Assembly: GCF_009931695.1 (NCBI RefSeq)
Contig: NZ_CP048000.1
Coordinates: 62,001 to 126,000, forward strand
DNA length: 64,000 bases
Source: Anaerocolumna sedimenticola
GTDB taxonomy: Bacteria; Bacillota; Clostridia; Lachnospirales; Lachnospiraceae
Direction: 5' to 3'
Made by a program: the position numbers and the translations under genes. This document shows, one piece after another, positions 10,373 through 20,771 of this stretch. How positions within the stretch are numbered: position 1 is the stretch's first letter; each line of letters opens with the position of its first letter. The notes under the pieces are model-generated. The model ran no database searches, was not told the DNA's origin, and saw only the letters and a program-made list of their open reading frames with translations.

Positions 10373-10422
10373 ATTGTATATCCGTTCTCTTTTTTTTGTA
10401 AATTATCATTTTCTATCCTGTT
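10373..10422 (-). promoter_or_regulatory. Promoter of yesU-araC with the shared operator
   Basis: Minus strand TTTACA (10397-10402), 18-nt spacer, TACAAT (10373-10378), with AACAGGATAGAAAATGAT overlapping the -35 from upstream. The rest of 10284-10740 holds only this promoter, its leader and the GH4 terminator. Confidence 0.7.
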
Positions 10423-10627
10423 CTAATCAGATAAAAGCTCCGCACTATGCAGAATACAATGATTTTACAGAAATATATAATCAAAATTATCATCTTATTC
10501 CATCCTAAGCGGCAGCCGGCGGGTTATTTTGATAATATAAAACGGCGAGCAGAATCCGCCCTGATTGTATTTATTTTACAAAACAGACTTTTCTATAAGG
10601 ATTCAAGGAGTTTGGAAAATTGCCTAA

Positions 10628-10677
10628 AATAAAAATATGGCTCAAAACATTAACATACACTAACAGTTTTGAACCAT
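10628..10677 (-). terminator. Rho-independent terminator after the GH4 gene
   Basis: Minus strand: ATGGTTCAAAAC pairs with GTTTTGAGCCAT across a 17-nt loop and is followed by ATTTTTATTTT. It lies about 60 nt after the restored GH4 stop codon, which supports that stop rather than the earlier frameshift stop at 10895. Confidence 0.8.
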
Positions 10678-10739
10678 ACTTTTGCAAAATTATTTAGTTT
10701 TACTTTTTATTTATTTTATCATTTACTTATATACAATCA

Positions 10740-12136
10740 TTATTTCGTCCATCCCTCCGGCAGATACGTAATTGTATTATGTATCATATCATCTACAAGT
10801 TTCGCAACCTCTTTTTCGGATGCCCTGCCCTTTACTAAAGGATCATTTAAAAAGGCCTTTATCACCAGAGATTTATCACAGGTTAGGGCTGCTTTTAATA
10901 CTGCCTCATGATTTTCAACATGGGTTTTATCAGATTTAATACAGCTTCCGGCAGAGTCCCTGCAATAATCGGGCGAATAGAATCCCGTTCAAAGACTGCA
11001 TTTGTCTCTACAATATCATTACTGTTAAGATTTGTTATCTGCTGATCTTTGTTCGGTATGTTTACATTACTGATTACCCGTTCCAAACCGCATAAGGCTT
11101 TAATTAAGAGTATTCCCTCTTCACCGGACGGTTTTAATTCCACTTCTTCCCCGTTCACAAGCCTCTGGCTCTTAGCCAGTCGGTTTTGTAAATCCTCTTT
11201 TCTCCAAGCCACCGTAGTTAAAGCAAATTTCCATTCCTTTACCGTCCCCGGATCCTTAAGATATTCCTCACCGGGCATAAATTCTGCCAAATGACGGTCA
11301 CCGGCGGCTGCAATTAAACCATATTTACGGAACAAATCAAATTTAACCCTGTGATAGCAATCAAACATACTGTTTGCCCAATTATTATCATTTTCGTGAT
11401 AACCTTCTTCAAAATGGCTGTCGATGTAATCACGGTATACGGGAATAAGATCTATTCCCTTATAAGAAGCATGATCAAACCAGGTAAAATGGTTAATACC
11501 TAAAACGTTAACATAAATATCTTCCCGTTTAATATCTTTTATTCCCAAAGATTCCTCTGTAATATGTTTCAGTAATTTCTGGGTACCGAATACTTCATGG
11601 CAGCATCCAAAGGCTTTAATCTCAGGAAATACATGATATAAAGTCTTTACACACAAGGACATTGGATTGGTATAGTTAATAACCCATGCTTTCGGGGCAT
11701 ACTCTTTGATTGCTTCCGCTATTTTGGTAAACATAGGAATGGTCCTGAGCGCACGGACAATTCCGCCAGGGCCGGCCGTATCACCTACGGACTGATAAAT
11801 TCCAAGGCGTTCCGGAAGATGAACATCGCTTTCCATTTCATCAAAAGTTCCCGGCAAGATAGAGATAATAATAAAGTCAGCACCTGTCATCGCTTCCTTT
11901 AAATCAGATGCTACAGTATATTTCCATTTGCCGCAGACCTCTTTCCGGTTTTGCAAACGGTTTCCGATTATTTCATTATTTTTTGCAGCGTGTTTATCCA
12001 AATCATACAGGCAGATTGTTCCGCTTAAAGCCGGTTCTAATGCCAGATCCGTCATGAAAGTCCATGCCCAGCCTCTGGAACCGCCCCCGATATAGGATAT
12101 TTTTAAATCTTTTACTTTATTATTCTGATATTCCAT
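10740..12136 (-). pseudogene. lplD: GH4 alpha-galacturonidase (LplD-like), one-base frameshift near the 3' end
   Basis: Residues 1-397 lie in one frame with an NAD-binding N-terminus (YIGGGSRGWAW), N-P-M-S at 157-160 and C-H-E-V at 179-182. CHEV is the GH4 signature reported for alpha-galacturonidases of the LplD group; alpha-galactosidases have CHSV. The frame then reads KPMLKIMRQY and stops at 10895. One extra G in the GGG run at 10922-10924 (CCC on the coding strand) continues it as KPHVENHEAVLKAAL...YLPEGWTK to TAA 10740-10742, about 465 aa, the usual family length. The enzyme needs NAD and Mn and would release galacturonic acid from the reducing-end-unsaturated or trimmed oligosaccharides imported by the neighbouring locus. 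GGAGAGG precedes ATG 12136. Confidence 0.85.
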
Positions 12137-12196
12137 TTTTGTTCCTCTCCTTTACTCCCTTATGTGCTATAAAAACACTTGTATCAGGAGGTGTGA

Positions 12197-12361
12197 ATCT
12201 AGTTACTATTCATCCTTACGGCTTTATAGCAACATTTTATGCACAGAAATTATGCATCAGCATAATTTCTGGCCTGTCAATCTCGGGTTTTCTGTGACTT
12301 CCGCTTTACTTCACTCACAAAAAACTCCTCGTGGTGTCTATGGCCGGACTGTAACTAAATC
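12197..12361. other. Non-coding stretch with weak terminal inverted repeat and inner hairpin
   Basis: Between the divergent GH4 and AraC genes, ATCTAGTTAC (12197-12206) is nearly complementary to GTAACTAAATC (12351-12361). Inside is a perfect hairpin, CAGAAATTATGC / GCATAATTTCTG at about 12244-12271. No plausible gene is present. It could be a decayed small element or part of a regulatory region. Confidence 0.35.
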
Positions 12362-12476
12362 TATCACCAAATTTATGTTTATGCTAGACATTATAATATA
12401 ATATGGTATAATAATCTTATATAATATTGCTTATTTTTATTGTTTTTTCAACTATATTGACTATATTCAACAATAA

Positions 12477-12597
12477 AGGTAATCACGAAACATCATCCCT
12501 GTACTTATCAAGTATATGATTAATACAATTTCATCGCTAATCTTGCCCTAAAGGCAGCTGGAGCAATGAAATCCGTATTAATTATAAGGTAGATTTA
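12477..12597. repeat. Family A palindromic repeat, degenerate copy
   Basis: AGGTAATCACGAAAC, then ATTAATACAATTTCAT, a TTGCCC...GGCA centre and ATGAAATCCGTATTAAT. This follows the order of the 151-bp family A copies, but the right terminus is eroded. It sits directly in front of the AraC gene's ribosome-binding site, so it lies in that gene's leader. Confidence 0.65.
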
Positions 12598-12623
12598 AAA
12601 AACTATAACAAGGAGGTATTCAC

Positions 12624-13535
12624 ATGAGACGAATTGTTTTTGAAGAAACCATGGACGGAATCTGCATTGACCGTATTATACGTGACTACGAATATAACAT
12701 GCCTACGAAGCATGTTCACGACGAATATGAAATCTATTATTTATTGGAAGGAGAACGCTATTATTTCATTGAAAATCAAACTTATCTTGTAAAAGAGGGA
12801 AGTATTGTTTTTATAAATAAAGGTCAGATACATAAAACCGGTGTCGCCGGTAAGTCTTACCACGACCGTATCTTAATTGAATTAAAAGCAGAACCCTTTC
12901 AAACCTTTCTCTTATCCTCCTGCGGTATTTCCTTATCTGACTTTTTTTCATCCAATTATGGGGTAATTAAACTGGACAATAACGGACAGCATTATGTGAA
13001 ATCCCTGCTTTTGGGCATGGCTGATGAGCTGCATCAAAAACAGCCTCATTACACTGCTATGGCTATGATGAAACTCTGTTCTCTTTTAGTTTATGCATTA
13101 AGGAGAACTACGCATGATAATACCGAACAGGTCTCAAATCTTGCCAAAACTGCAAAACATAAGAAAGTCAGTGAAGTAGCATCCTTTATCATGGCTAATT
13201 CAACGGAAGTCAAATCCCTGGATGATCTCGCAAAACGTTTCTTTATCAGTAAATGCTATCTCAGCCGAATCTTTAAAGAAGTTACCAGTTTTACGGTCAG
13301 TGAGTACATTAATATAAACCGCATCCAGAAAGCACAGCAAATGCTATTGGAAACTGATTTAAGCATTACTGAAATTTCCGCTTCCTTAGGGTATGAAAGT
13401 ATTACTTATTTTGAAAAGGTGTTTTCAAATTTTACGGAAACTTCACCTTTAAAATATCGTAAGAAATACAAGAAAACAAATCAGCCCATGCGGGATAAAA
13501 AAACGGAACCAGAGGGAGTTGCCACTAAATCATAA
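12624..13535 (+). CDS. Cupin-AraC family transcriptional regulator
   Basis: A 303-aa one-component regulator. The N-terminal half is a cupin sugar-sensing fold with KHVHDEYEIYYLLEG and an I-H-K-T-G segment. The C-terminal half (about 185-290) is a two-helix-turn-helix AraC domain (YLSRIFKEVTSFTVSEYI, then ITYFEKVFSNFTETSPLKYR). AAGGAGG lies at good distance before ATG. It is divergent from the GH4 gene and faces the GH43 operon tail-to-tail, so it could control either sugar locus. No operator could be assigned. Confidence 0.88.
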   Translation: MRRIVFEETMDGICIDRIIRDYEYNMPTKHVHDEYEIYYLLEGERYYFIENQTYLVKEGSIVFINKGQIHKTGVAGKSYHDRILIELKAEPFQTFLLSSCGISLSDFFSSNYGVIKLDNNGQHYVKSLLLGMADELHQKQPHYTAMAMMKLCSLLVYALRRTTHDNTEQVSNLAKTAKHKKVSEVASFIMANSTEVKSLDDLAKRFFISKCYLSRIFKEVTSFTVSEYININRIQKAQQMLLETDLSITEISASLGYESITYFEKVFSNFTETSPLKYRKKYKKTNQPMRDKKTEPEGVATKS

Positions 13536-13613
13536 ATTTACTAATCTTGAAGCTTAAGTAGGCTTATAAACTTATAATCCACAAAAATTTTGCTATTTCA
13601 CCTTTTATGCGTT

Positions 13614-15173
13614 CTATTCTGTTACCTGCAGATTCTCATATTCAAAATAATCGAAATCTGCAAACACTTCTCCTCCCGTCATATCATGGCAGTACATTCC
13701 AAAATGTGCTCCGGTAAAACCACGGCAGTGTTCATCCGTTAAGATATCCGACCGGAAACCCGAACCAGCCTCATTCCAGTTCAAGGAATTTTCGGAATAG
13801 AAAAAGTGAGCCATATCCCCGACTTCATTGGTCATGATCTTAAGATATAAGGCACTGTCTGGTTTTAAAGGAATTGGAGTTATCTCATCGGTAATAACAC
13901 CTGTATCACTTTTAAGAAGGACCAGTACTTCCTGTCCTGACTCGTCCACTGTTTTACCGAATATATAAAAGTTCATAACATCATAAAAATAAGTAAGTCC
14001 TGCCAGCTGTTCCGGGTGTGTCGGGTAAAATTCCAAAGAAGTTTCAACACGAACCTGGTATTCACTTTGTTTTAATGCAACCAGTGTAACCCTGTGCAGG
14101 GAGTTCATGGATTCCTGTCCATATAGGCGCAGATAACCCTTTCTTTCCATCAGACTTGCCTTATCACCTAAAGGGATTCGGGGTGATACATAAGTTAAAT
14201 CAAGTTTCTCATTATCAAAATTATCCCTAATTGGTCTTACCGGGAAAGTATATTCTTTCGTATCAGCTGGTTCTTCTACATATTCCGCTGCACGATTACC
14301 GCCATGTGACAATCTCAACCACCCGTCCTGACTCCAGTAAACTTTCTGAATAGCCGTTTCTCTTCCTAAAAGGCAGGATGTACTCCCTTTGGGAGGTCTT
14401 GCACAAAGATGCACCATATACCATTCGCCGTACGGGGTATCTGTAAAATCCGCATGCCCGCATTTTTTAAGAATTCCTTCTTCTTCTGTTTTAGAAGAAA
14501 GCATCGGATTTTCAGGATCCACTTCATATGGCCCCCAGATGTTCCTTGATCTAGCCTGGGTGACGCAGTGGCCGTATCCTGTTCCGCCTTCTGCAACAAT
14601 CAGATAATACCACTCCCCTATTCGGTATAGGTGGGGTCCCTCCGTAAATCCGGCTTCCGTACCGGGAAAGATATTTTGAATTTCTCCCACCAGTTTGCGG
14701 TTCACCGGATCATATTCCTGAACTAAAATTCCCTTAAAACCGTTTCTCATATTAACCAGATATTTCTTCCCGTCCCTGTCATGGAAAAGGGAGGGATCAA
14801 ACCCGGTACTGTTTAAATAAACCGGCTCGGACCATTCTCCCCTGATATCCTCCGTCTGTATCATGTAATTATGATTATTATAGTAACGGCCTTTTTTCGT
14901 TTTAACATCGGTATAAACCAGATAAAAAACACCCTTATCATAACTAAGGCATGGCGCCCAGATACCGCCCGAAGTCGGATCTCCTATCATATTTAACTGG
15001 CTCATTCGGTTAAGGGGCGACGGAAGCTGCTCCCAATGCTTTAGGTCTCTGGAATGAAATAATTTAACACCTGGCCACCACTCAAAGGTAGAGGTGGCTA
15101 TATAATAATCTTCACCTACCCGGATGATGCTTGGGTCCGGACAAAATCCTCTCAAAATGGGGTTATGAATCAT
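13614..15173 (-). CDS. GH43 beta-xylosidase / alpha-arabinofuranosidase-like enzyme
   Basis: A 519-aa cytoplasmic enzyme with no signal peptide. The N-terminal five-blade propeller shows the three GH43 acids: Asp13 in FCPDPS, Asp126 in TGFDPSLF and Glu179 in TEGPHLY. The C-terminal 190 residues form the extra beta-sandwich typical of XynB-type members. It removes xylose or arabinose from imported xylo-oligosaccharides. It is the last gene of the operon that begins with the binding protein at 18521. Exact specificity cannot be told from sequence alone. Confidence 0.9.
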   Translation of the reverse strand: MIHNPILRGFCPDPSIIRVGEDYYIATSTFEWWPGVKLFHSRDLKHWEQLPSPLNRMSQLNMIGDPTSGGIWAPCLSYDKGVFYLVYTDVKTKKGRYYNNHNYMIQTEDIRGEWSEPVYLNSTGFDPSLFHDRDGKKYLVNMRNGFKGILVQEYDPVNRKLVGEIQNIFPGTEAGFTEGPHLYRIGEWYYLIVAEGGTGYGHCVTQARSRNIWGPYEVDPENPMLSSKTEEEGILKKCGHADFTDTPYGEWYMVHLCARPPKGSTSCLLGRETAIQKVYWSQDGWLRLSHGGNRAAEYVEEPADTKEYTFPVRPIRDNFDNEKLDLTYVSPRIPLGDKASLMERKGYLRLYGQESMNSLHRVTLVALKQSEYQVRVETSLEFYPTHPEQLAGLTYFYDVMNFYIFGKTVDESGQEVLVLLKSDTGVITDEITPIPLKPDSALYLKIMTNEVGDMAHFFYSENSLNWNEAGSGFRSDILTDEHCRGFTGAHFGMYCHDMTGGEVFADFDYFEYENLQVTE

Positions 15174-15263
15174 AATTACCTCTCGTTCTTCCGCGCTGCG
15201 GCATAAAATCTGATAAAATAACTATTTTTTTCTGTTTTTAATAGAAAAAGTTTTTATGTTTCA

Positions 15264-16112
15264 TTATCCTTTTAACCCGCTGGTACTGATACCCTCTGTT
15301 AAATAGCGGTTAAAGAATAAAAAGATTAAAAATACCGGAATTAAGGATAGTGTTGACATGGCAAACATGGAACCGTAATCAGTACGGGAAGAGGAATCCG
15401 CAAAAAGCTTTAAGGCAATGGATACGGTATAGGACTCAGGTTTGCTTAAGTAAACCAACGGACCTTGGAAATCATCCCACTTCCAGTAAAATTGAATAAT
15501 AACCGTTGTTATAACCGCAGGTTTTAATAATGGCAAAATTACATAAGAAAAGATACCATATTTACTGCAGCCGTCTACAAAAGCTGCTTCATCCAGTTCT
15601 CTTGGTATCCCTGCCATAAACTGCATCATCTGGTAGATAAAAAACGCCTGGCCTAAAAAGTGGGGCAGGATAAGCGGAATAATTGACGGAACCAACCCCA
15701 TCCTATTGTACATAACATATTGGGGAATTAAGAGCACCTGTCCGGGTAATAATAAGGTCATGATCATAAGGGTAAATAATAACTTTCTTCCCGGATATTT
15801 CAGTCTTGAAAAAGAATAGGCAATACAGGCTGAACTAACGACCGTAGCTGCCGTAGCGATTCCGGTTATAATAATTGAATTGGTAAAGAAGGTACGAAAG
15901 CTTGTTCCTCCAAATCCTTTCCATCCTCTTGCGAAATTTTCCCATCTCCAGTTCGGAGGAATTATATTGAGGGAACCATTGAGAATTTCCGCATTATTCT
16001 TTAAGGATCCGCTGATCATCCATAAAACCGGATAAACCATAATGAATCCTGCTATCAGAACTAAAACATGATATATGTATTGATTAAGTACTTTCTTGGT
16101 TTTCAAATTCAT
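15264..16112 (-). CDS. Sugar ABC transporter permease, MalG type
   Basis: A 282-aa permease with about six membrane segments and an EAA loop (ELDEAAFVDGCSKYG...ILPLLKPA). It ends in the usual G-I-S-T-S-G-L-K-G. It follows the partner permease by 15 nt. With its partner and the lipoprotein upstream it imports the substrate of the GH43 enzyme, presumably xylo- or arabinoxylo-oligosaccharides. Confidence 0.9.
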   Translation of the reverse strand: MNLKTKKVLNQYIYHVLVLIAGFIMVYPVLWMISGSLKNNAEILNGSLNIIPPNWRWENFARGWKGFGGTSFRTFFTNSIIITGIATAATVVSSACIAYSFSRLKYPGRKLLFTLMIMTLLLPGQVLLIPQYVMYNRMGLVPSIIPLILPHFLGQAFFIYQMMQFMAGIPRELDEAAFVDGCSKYGIFSYVILPLLKPAVITTVIIQFYWKWDDFQGPLVYLSKPESYTVSIALKLFADSSSRTDYGSMFAMSTLSLIPVFLIFLFFNRYLTEGISTSGLKG

Positions 16113-16127
16113 TGCAGCATCCTCCTA

Positions 16128-17036
16128 TTAATTTCCTGCTTCACTGAACACCCAGCTCTTAGAGGTCTTGAAAATTACCAGAGTAATTACACTCATGATG
16201 ATTAACATAACCCAGGACATTGCACTGGCATAACCCATGTCATAATATTTAAAGGCATTATCATACATGTAAAGAGCATAAAAGTTCGTTGCATCGTTGG
16301 GACCGCCTTTGGTTATAACAAAAGCCTGTGTAAATGACATAAAAGCGGAAATCGTCTGCATAATCAGATTATAAAGGATTACCGGGGATAACACCGGTAT
16401 TGTAATATGCAGAAAGGATTTCAATCGGTTAGCGCCGTCAATTTTAGCTGCTTCATAATAAGTAGTGGGGATTTCTTTTAATCCTGCGGCAAATATAATC
16501 ATACTGGATCCAAATTGCCAGACTGTCATAAGTATTAACGGGATAATCGCCATCTTTTGGTCACCAAACCAGGAAATAGGCTTTATATCCACGATTCCGA
16601 TCATTTGATTTATTAAACCATTTCTGGAAAATAGCTCTTTCCAAACCAGAGCAACCGCAATACTGCCGCCGATCAGGGATGGAACATAAAATAATGACCT
16701 GTAGAACCCGGTCAGTTTTGATTTTCTAATTAAAACAATTGCAACTAATAACGCAAAGCACAATTTAGATGGAACAGAAATTAAAACATATTTCATTGTT
16801 ACTTTAAGAGACATCCAAAATCTTTCATCCTGAAACAGGCGTCCATAATTGCTTAATCCAATCCAGGATTCTTTTTTTATTAAGTTATAATCAGTAAAAG
16901 AATAATACAGAGAAGAAATTATTGGTATAAGCGTAAATCCTAAAAAGCCTATAATAAACGGCAATGCAAATACATACCCTACCGTTTTCTCTTTGTATAT
17001 AAACTTTCTAAAAGCGCTCTTATTATCTTTATTCAT
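16128..17036 (-). CDS. Sugar ABC transporter permease, MalF type
   Basis: A 302-aa permease. The first segment is FALPFIIGFLGFTLIPI, and the EAA loop reads YYEAAKIDGANRLKSFLHIT. GGAGG lies before ATG 17036. It sits 153 nt after the binding-protein gene; that gap holds no clear terminator, so the genes are probably one transcript. No ATPase is encoded here. Confidence 0.9.
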   Translation of the reverse strand: MNKDNKSAFRKFIYKEKTVGYVFALPFIIGFLGFTLIPIISSLYYSFTDYNLIKKESWIGLSNYGRLFQDERFWMSLKVTMKYVLISVPSKLCFALLVAIVLIRKSKLTGFYRSLFYVPSLIGGSIAVALVWKELFSRNGLINQMIGIVDIKPISWFGDQKMAIIPLILMTVWQFGSSMIIFAAGLKEIPTTYYEAAKIDGANRLKSFLHITIPVLSPVILYNLIMQTISAFMSFTQAFVITKGGPNDATNFYALYMYDNAFKYYDMGYASAMSWVMLIIMSVITLVIFKTSKSWVFSEAGN

Positions 17037-17189
17037 TTAGGAGCCTCCTTATAGTCCTTAAAAGTATCATTTTAGTTAAATCGGAAATACAGGTCCGCTT
17101 TGCTACATGCTAAATCAGATAAGTTAATTAGAACTCTTACACTATTAAATTCATAGTAAAGAGTTCTAACTAACAATCATTACATGGAT

Positions 17190-18521
17190 TTATTTAAACT
17201 GTGATTTTGCATAGTCATAAAATTCTTTCGCTCCCTTATCCGCTGTTAGTTCACCATAGATAACCTTTTGAATCGTTAAGTTAAAATTATCGGTGATAGC
17301 CTGATAAGGTTCCGGGCTGATCGGATTTGATTCACCAACTTCAAAGGTGCCTACTAAATTTACGAAATCATTAGCAGTAACCTGTTCCGGTGTAAAATCA
17401 GGAGCCTGTGCTTCTGTTACATTTGAAAATATGGACATACCGCGTTCTCCGGCTAAAACCTTGTTTGCTTCTTCATTCGTCCAGAAGTAATTTAAGAATT
17501 TTGCTGCTTCTTCCGGATATTCGGAATCTTTTGAAATACAGAACATCTGTGATGACTGAAGAGCCGCACCCGCAGGACCATCTGCTGTTTTTCTTGGTAT
17601 AGGAGCAAGTTTTAATTCCCTGCCTGCTGCCTGATACAAGGTCGGGAACTGATTACTTGCTACCCAAGTCATAGCAGCTTCACCTGTTACAAGGTAATCG
17701 CCTTCAATATCTTTAATTTCCGCTATAGCACCCGGATCCGGATAAGCGCCTGATTTTGTAAGGTCTGCTCTCATTTGAATATAATCAGTTAATAAATTGT
17801 AGTCATCAAAACCAAGTCCATCATTCGTTAAAGCATAGAAGTTTAATTTTATGTCGGACTGAGGAATACCTGATCCGCAGGCTGCTGCGAAATCATCAAA
17901 CTTAGAACTTCCGTAAATTCCTAGTTTTTCATGAATTGTATTACTTGCTTTAGCATAATCATCCCAAGTCCAGTTTTCGGTAGGTTCAGCAACACCAGCT
18001 TCTTTAAACATAGCGGGATCATATGCAATACCATAAGTATTAACACCATTTGAAATACCAATTTGCTTGCCTTCATACTGAGTTGTTTTTAGGAATGCAT
18101 CGGTAGTCTTGGAGGTATCAATCGTACCTGCTTTAATATAATCATCCAAAGGTACGATTGTACTTAAGTAAGTAGGAAAATTACCGCCTAACTGGAACAT
18201 ATCCCATACCTTATCGGAAGCCACCAACGTATTGAGTTTTGTAAAGTAACCATCAGAATCATAAAATTCATATTCAATATCTACATTCGGATGTTCTTTC
18301 TCATACATTTCGATTACTTGAATTGTTTTATCGTGACGAGCCTGTGAGCCCCACCAACCCATACGTAAAACTACCTTATCACCGGAAGTTGTTTCAGCTG
18401 CGGAACTGGTGCCGGTCTGATCAGCACTTGCATCTGTGTTGGTATCTTTTCCTTTACAGGCAACTAAAGATACTGTAGTCAAAATAGCTAAAAATAGAAC
18501 TAATACTCTTTTGAGTTTCAT
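17190..18521 (-). CDS. Sugar-binding lipoprotein of the GH43-linked importer
   Basis: ATG 18521 is chosen over a longer upstream frame. It starts a lipoprotein signal (MKLKRVLVLFLAI...LVAC) and has GAGGAGG upstream. The product is about 443 aa, with a Thr/Ser/Asp linker after the lipobox Cys and then a family-1 binding fold. First gene of the importer/GH43 operon, behind the promoter at 18565-18593. Confidence 0.9.
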   Translation of the reverse strand: MKLKRVLVLFLAILTTVSLVACKGKDTNTDASADQTGTSSAAETTSGDKVVLRMGWWGSQARHDKTIQVIEMYEKEHPNVDIEYEFYDSDGYFTKLNTLVASDKVWDMFQLGGNFPTYLSTIVPLDDYIKAGTIDTSKTTDAFLKTTQYEGKQIGISNGVNTYGIAYDPAMFKEAGVAEPTENWTWDDYAKASNTIHEKLGIYGSSKFDDFAAACGSGIPQSDIKLNFYALTNDGLGFDDYNLLTDYIQMRADLTKSGAYPDPGAIAEIKDIEGDYLVTGEAAMTWVASNQFPTLYQAAGRELKLAPIPRKTADGPAGAALQSSQMFCISKDSEYPEEAAKFLNYFWTNEEANKVLAGERGMSIFSNVTEAQAPDFTPEQVTANDFVNLVGTFEVGESNPISPEPYQAITDNFNLTIQKVIYGELTADKGAKEFYDYAKSQFK

Positions 18522-18564
18522 AAAAAATGCCTCCTCATAATTTTTATGTAATATTACAGTAAAA

Positions 18565-18593
18565 ACAATACAACCAAACCCACCTTTAGTCAA
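18565..18593 (-). promoter_or_regulatory. Promoter of the GH43 importer operon
   Basis: Minus strand TTGACT (18588-18593), 17-nt spacer, TATTGT (18565-18570). The rest of the 18522-18828 gap is very AT-rich and holds no gene. Confidence 0.55.
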
Positions 18594-18828
18594 TATATAA
18601 CGATTATTTCCATAAAAAATTTTGATTATATTGATTTTTATAACTATATTTACTTTTTTGTATTTCAATTTATTTAGAATTCTTAAATATTTTACTTAAA
18701 AATGCCAATCTGGGATTGCTAATTTTTAACAAAAATCAATTTCGAAATTATACTTTTTTGTACAATATATAACAACAAATTTTACATGTACTTTGCTTTC
18801 TGTTATAAGTATTTTCTTTCCAAAAATA

Positions 18829-20708
18829 CTAAGTTTCTGTGGAAAACGGTGCTGCGGGCAGGCCATCCAGATTATACAAATTGGCCTCTTCCGGATTGTC
18901 GGACCAGGCGTACCTTACATTCACAGGTTTTGTTATCCCTTTACCAGATACAATTACCGTATTCCCCTCAATAGTGGCCTCGGCTTCAGTGTATTTTCCA
19001 TCTTCACCGCAGATTGTAAATGCTCTCAAGCTGCTGCCTTTGGCCTTAAGACCGCTTTCACCATGGGTAAAATACAGTTTGATTTTATCATTGTCCGTTT
19101 CTTTATGATGATACAGCGGACCGCTATATACCACATTCTCCTTATAAACCAGCTTTAAGGCTAGTAATGCAAGTCGGTTTCCTACCGTCCTCTTATCCCG
19201 GGGATGAATATCGTTATATTCTCCTGCATCATAAGTAACTGCCATTCCCGTTCCCGGGATTTCCAAAGCTTTTCTTTGTGCTTCCCTGATCTCCGCCCAT
19301 TTACTCACAGCAGGTTCCATTCTCCACGGACAATAATTAGCTAATTGTACATAAAGGAACGGAAATTCCCCCAGATTCCAGGTGGATCTCCAGTCCTTAA
19401 TCACTGCCTCAAATAAACCTCTGTAATCCTTCGTATAATCCGTATTGGATTCTCCCTGATACCACAACGTACCCGAATGGCATATTTCCTTAAGGGATAA
19501 ATCATACTGTTGTATACTCCGGTGGGCATAAACTGAAATGTAGTTGTCGGTGCCAGAGGTTCCATTACAGCTCCAACCTTATATCTCCATATTCCTCCCA
19601 GAGGTATCCGCTTGTTAGTAAGTTTCAGAAAATAAGGCATGTCTGTAACAAATGCACCCATATGCCTTGTAATTATGACACGTACAGCCAGTGTGTTTTT
19701 ACCTTTTTTCAGCAAGCCTTCCGGTATCTCATATCTTCTTCTGGCAAATAAAGAATCGTTACCCCCAATTTTTACACCATTGATATACGTATCGTCACCG
19801 TTAATAATCGTACCCAGTACAAGTTTTGCTTGTCCGACCTCTGTTTCTTCAGCTATAACAAATTCCTTGCGAAACCAGACAGAACCTTTTAAATCCTCCA
19901 AATCGGTACCCAAAAAGCTTTTCGGAAGAAGCATTTCACTCCAGCCGTGATCATCATAGCCGGTGTTAAACCAGGGGGTTTTCTCAAGCAGTCCCCTGTC
20001 CTTCCCGTCCAGCTTTTTATGCCAGTCTTGAATATACCTTTCATCGCTTTCCTTTACACCGTCTACATAATTATCATTCTTGCACAGGGTTAATTTATGT
20101 TGAAAACGTTCAAAACCCATTAAAGATTTTTCACTCATCCAGGCTTCGGCCGGTGTTCCGCCGACTGCCGTATGGATTAGACCAATGGGTATCTTACATT
20201 TTTCATATAATTTTTTAGCAAAAAAATAACCGGCCGCACTGAAATCAAGTACCGATTTGGGGGTAACTAAAACCCAATTACCGCCGTTTAATTCCTCCTG
20301 CGGTTTTTGGAAATTATAAGCTTCCGGTACGGAAAATTTCCGGATAAACGGGTAATCTGCCAGCGCTACTTCATCTTCAAAGATGTCCAGGGCTCTTTCA
20401 AAAGGCATCTCCATATTGGACTGCCCTCCCAGTACCCAGACTTCACCTACTAATATATCCTTTACTACTATTTTGTTATCAGTACATTCCACTGTCATTT
20501 CATAAGGACCGCCGGTTTTTAAATCATTTATAAGGACTTCCCACTTACCATCTTCGCCTGTAATAGTTGAAAATTGTTTCTCACAAATTGAGAGGAATAG
20601 TTGTTCCTTAGGTGCTGCTTCTCCCCAGATCTTTATCCGGCTGTTACGTTGTAATACCATACCATCACTGATAATATATGGTAACCTTATTTCATTTCTA
20701 TTAATCAT
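18829..20708 (-). pseudogene. Sialate O-acetylesterase-like / acetylxylan esterase (SGNH), one-base frameshift
   Basis: The first part (435 codons from 20708) carries the nucleophile block G-G-Q-S-N-M near residue 94 and a carbohydrate-binding insert. It then goes out of frame after KYAIR. The second frame, ending at 18829, begins with the oxyanion block W-Y-Q-G-E-S-N and has the catalytic D-I-H-P. One extra C in the CCC run at 19472-19474 gives YAIRGTLWYQGESN and a normal protein of about 626 aa. It has no signal peptide, so it would deacetylate imported oligosaccharides in the cytoplasm. It lies between the six-hairpin glycosidase and the GH43 importer operon, in keeping with acetylated hemicellulose. 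Confidence 0.85.
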
Positions 20709-20732
20709 TTTTTAATTACTCCTTATATTCGC

Positions 20733-20764
20733 CCGGCAAAAGCCCTTTAGATTGGGCTTGCCGG
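20733..20764. other. Hairpin between glycosidase and esterase genes
   Basis: CCGGC(AA)AAGCCC pairs with GGGCTTGCCGG across an 8-nt loop. There is no T-run on the coding strand, so it is more likely an mRNA processing or stability structure than a terminator. Confidence 0.45.
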
Positions 20765-20771
20765 ATGAGCA

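Noticed and set aside
10447-10632. 61-codon plus-strand frame upstream of yesU
   Set aside because: Low complexity, no ribosome-binding site; it overlaps the GH4 terminator side.
12162-12401. 79-codon plus-strand frame between GH4 and AraC
   Set aside because: No start signal and no protein-like pattern; it covers the GH4 upstream region and hairpins.
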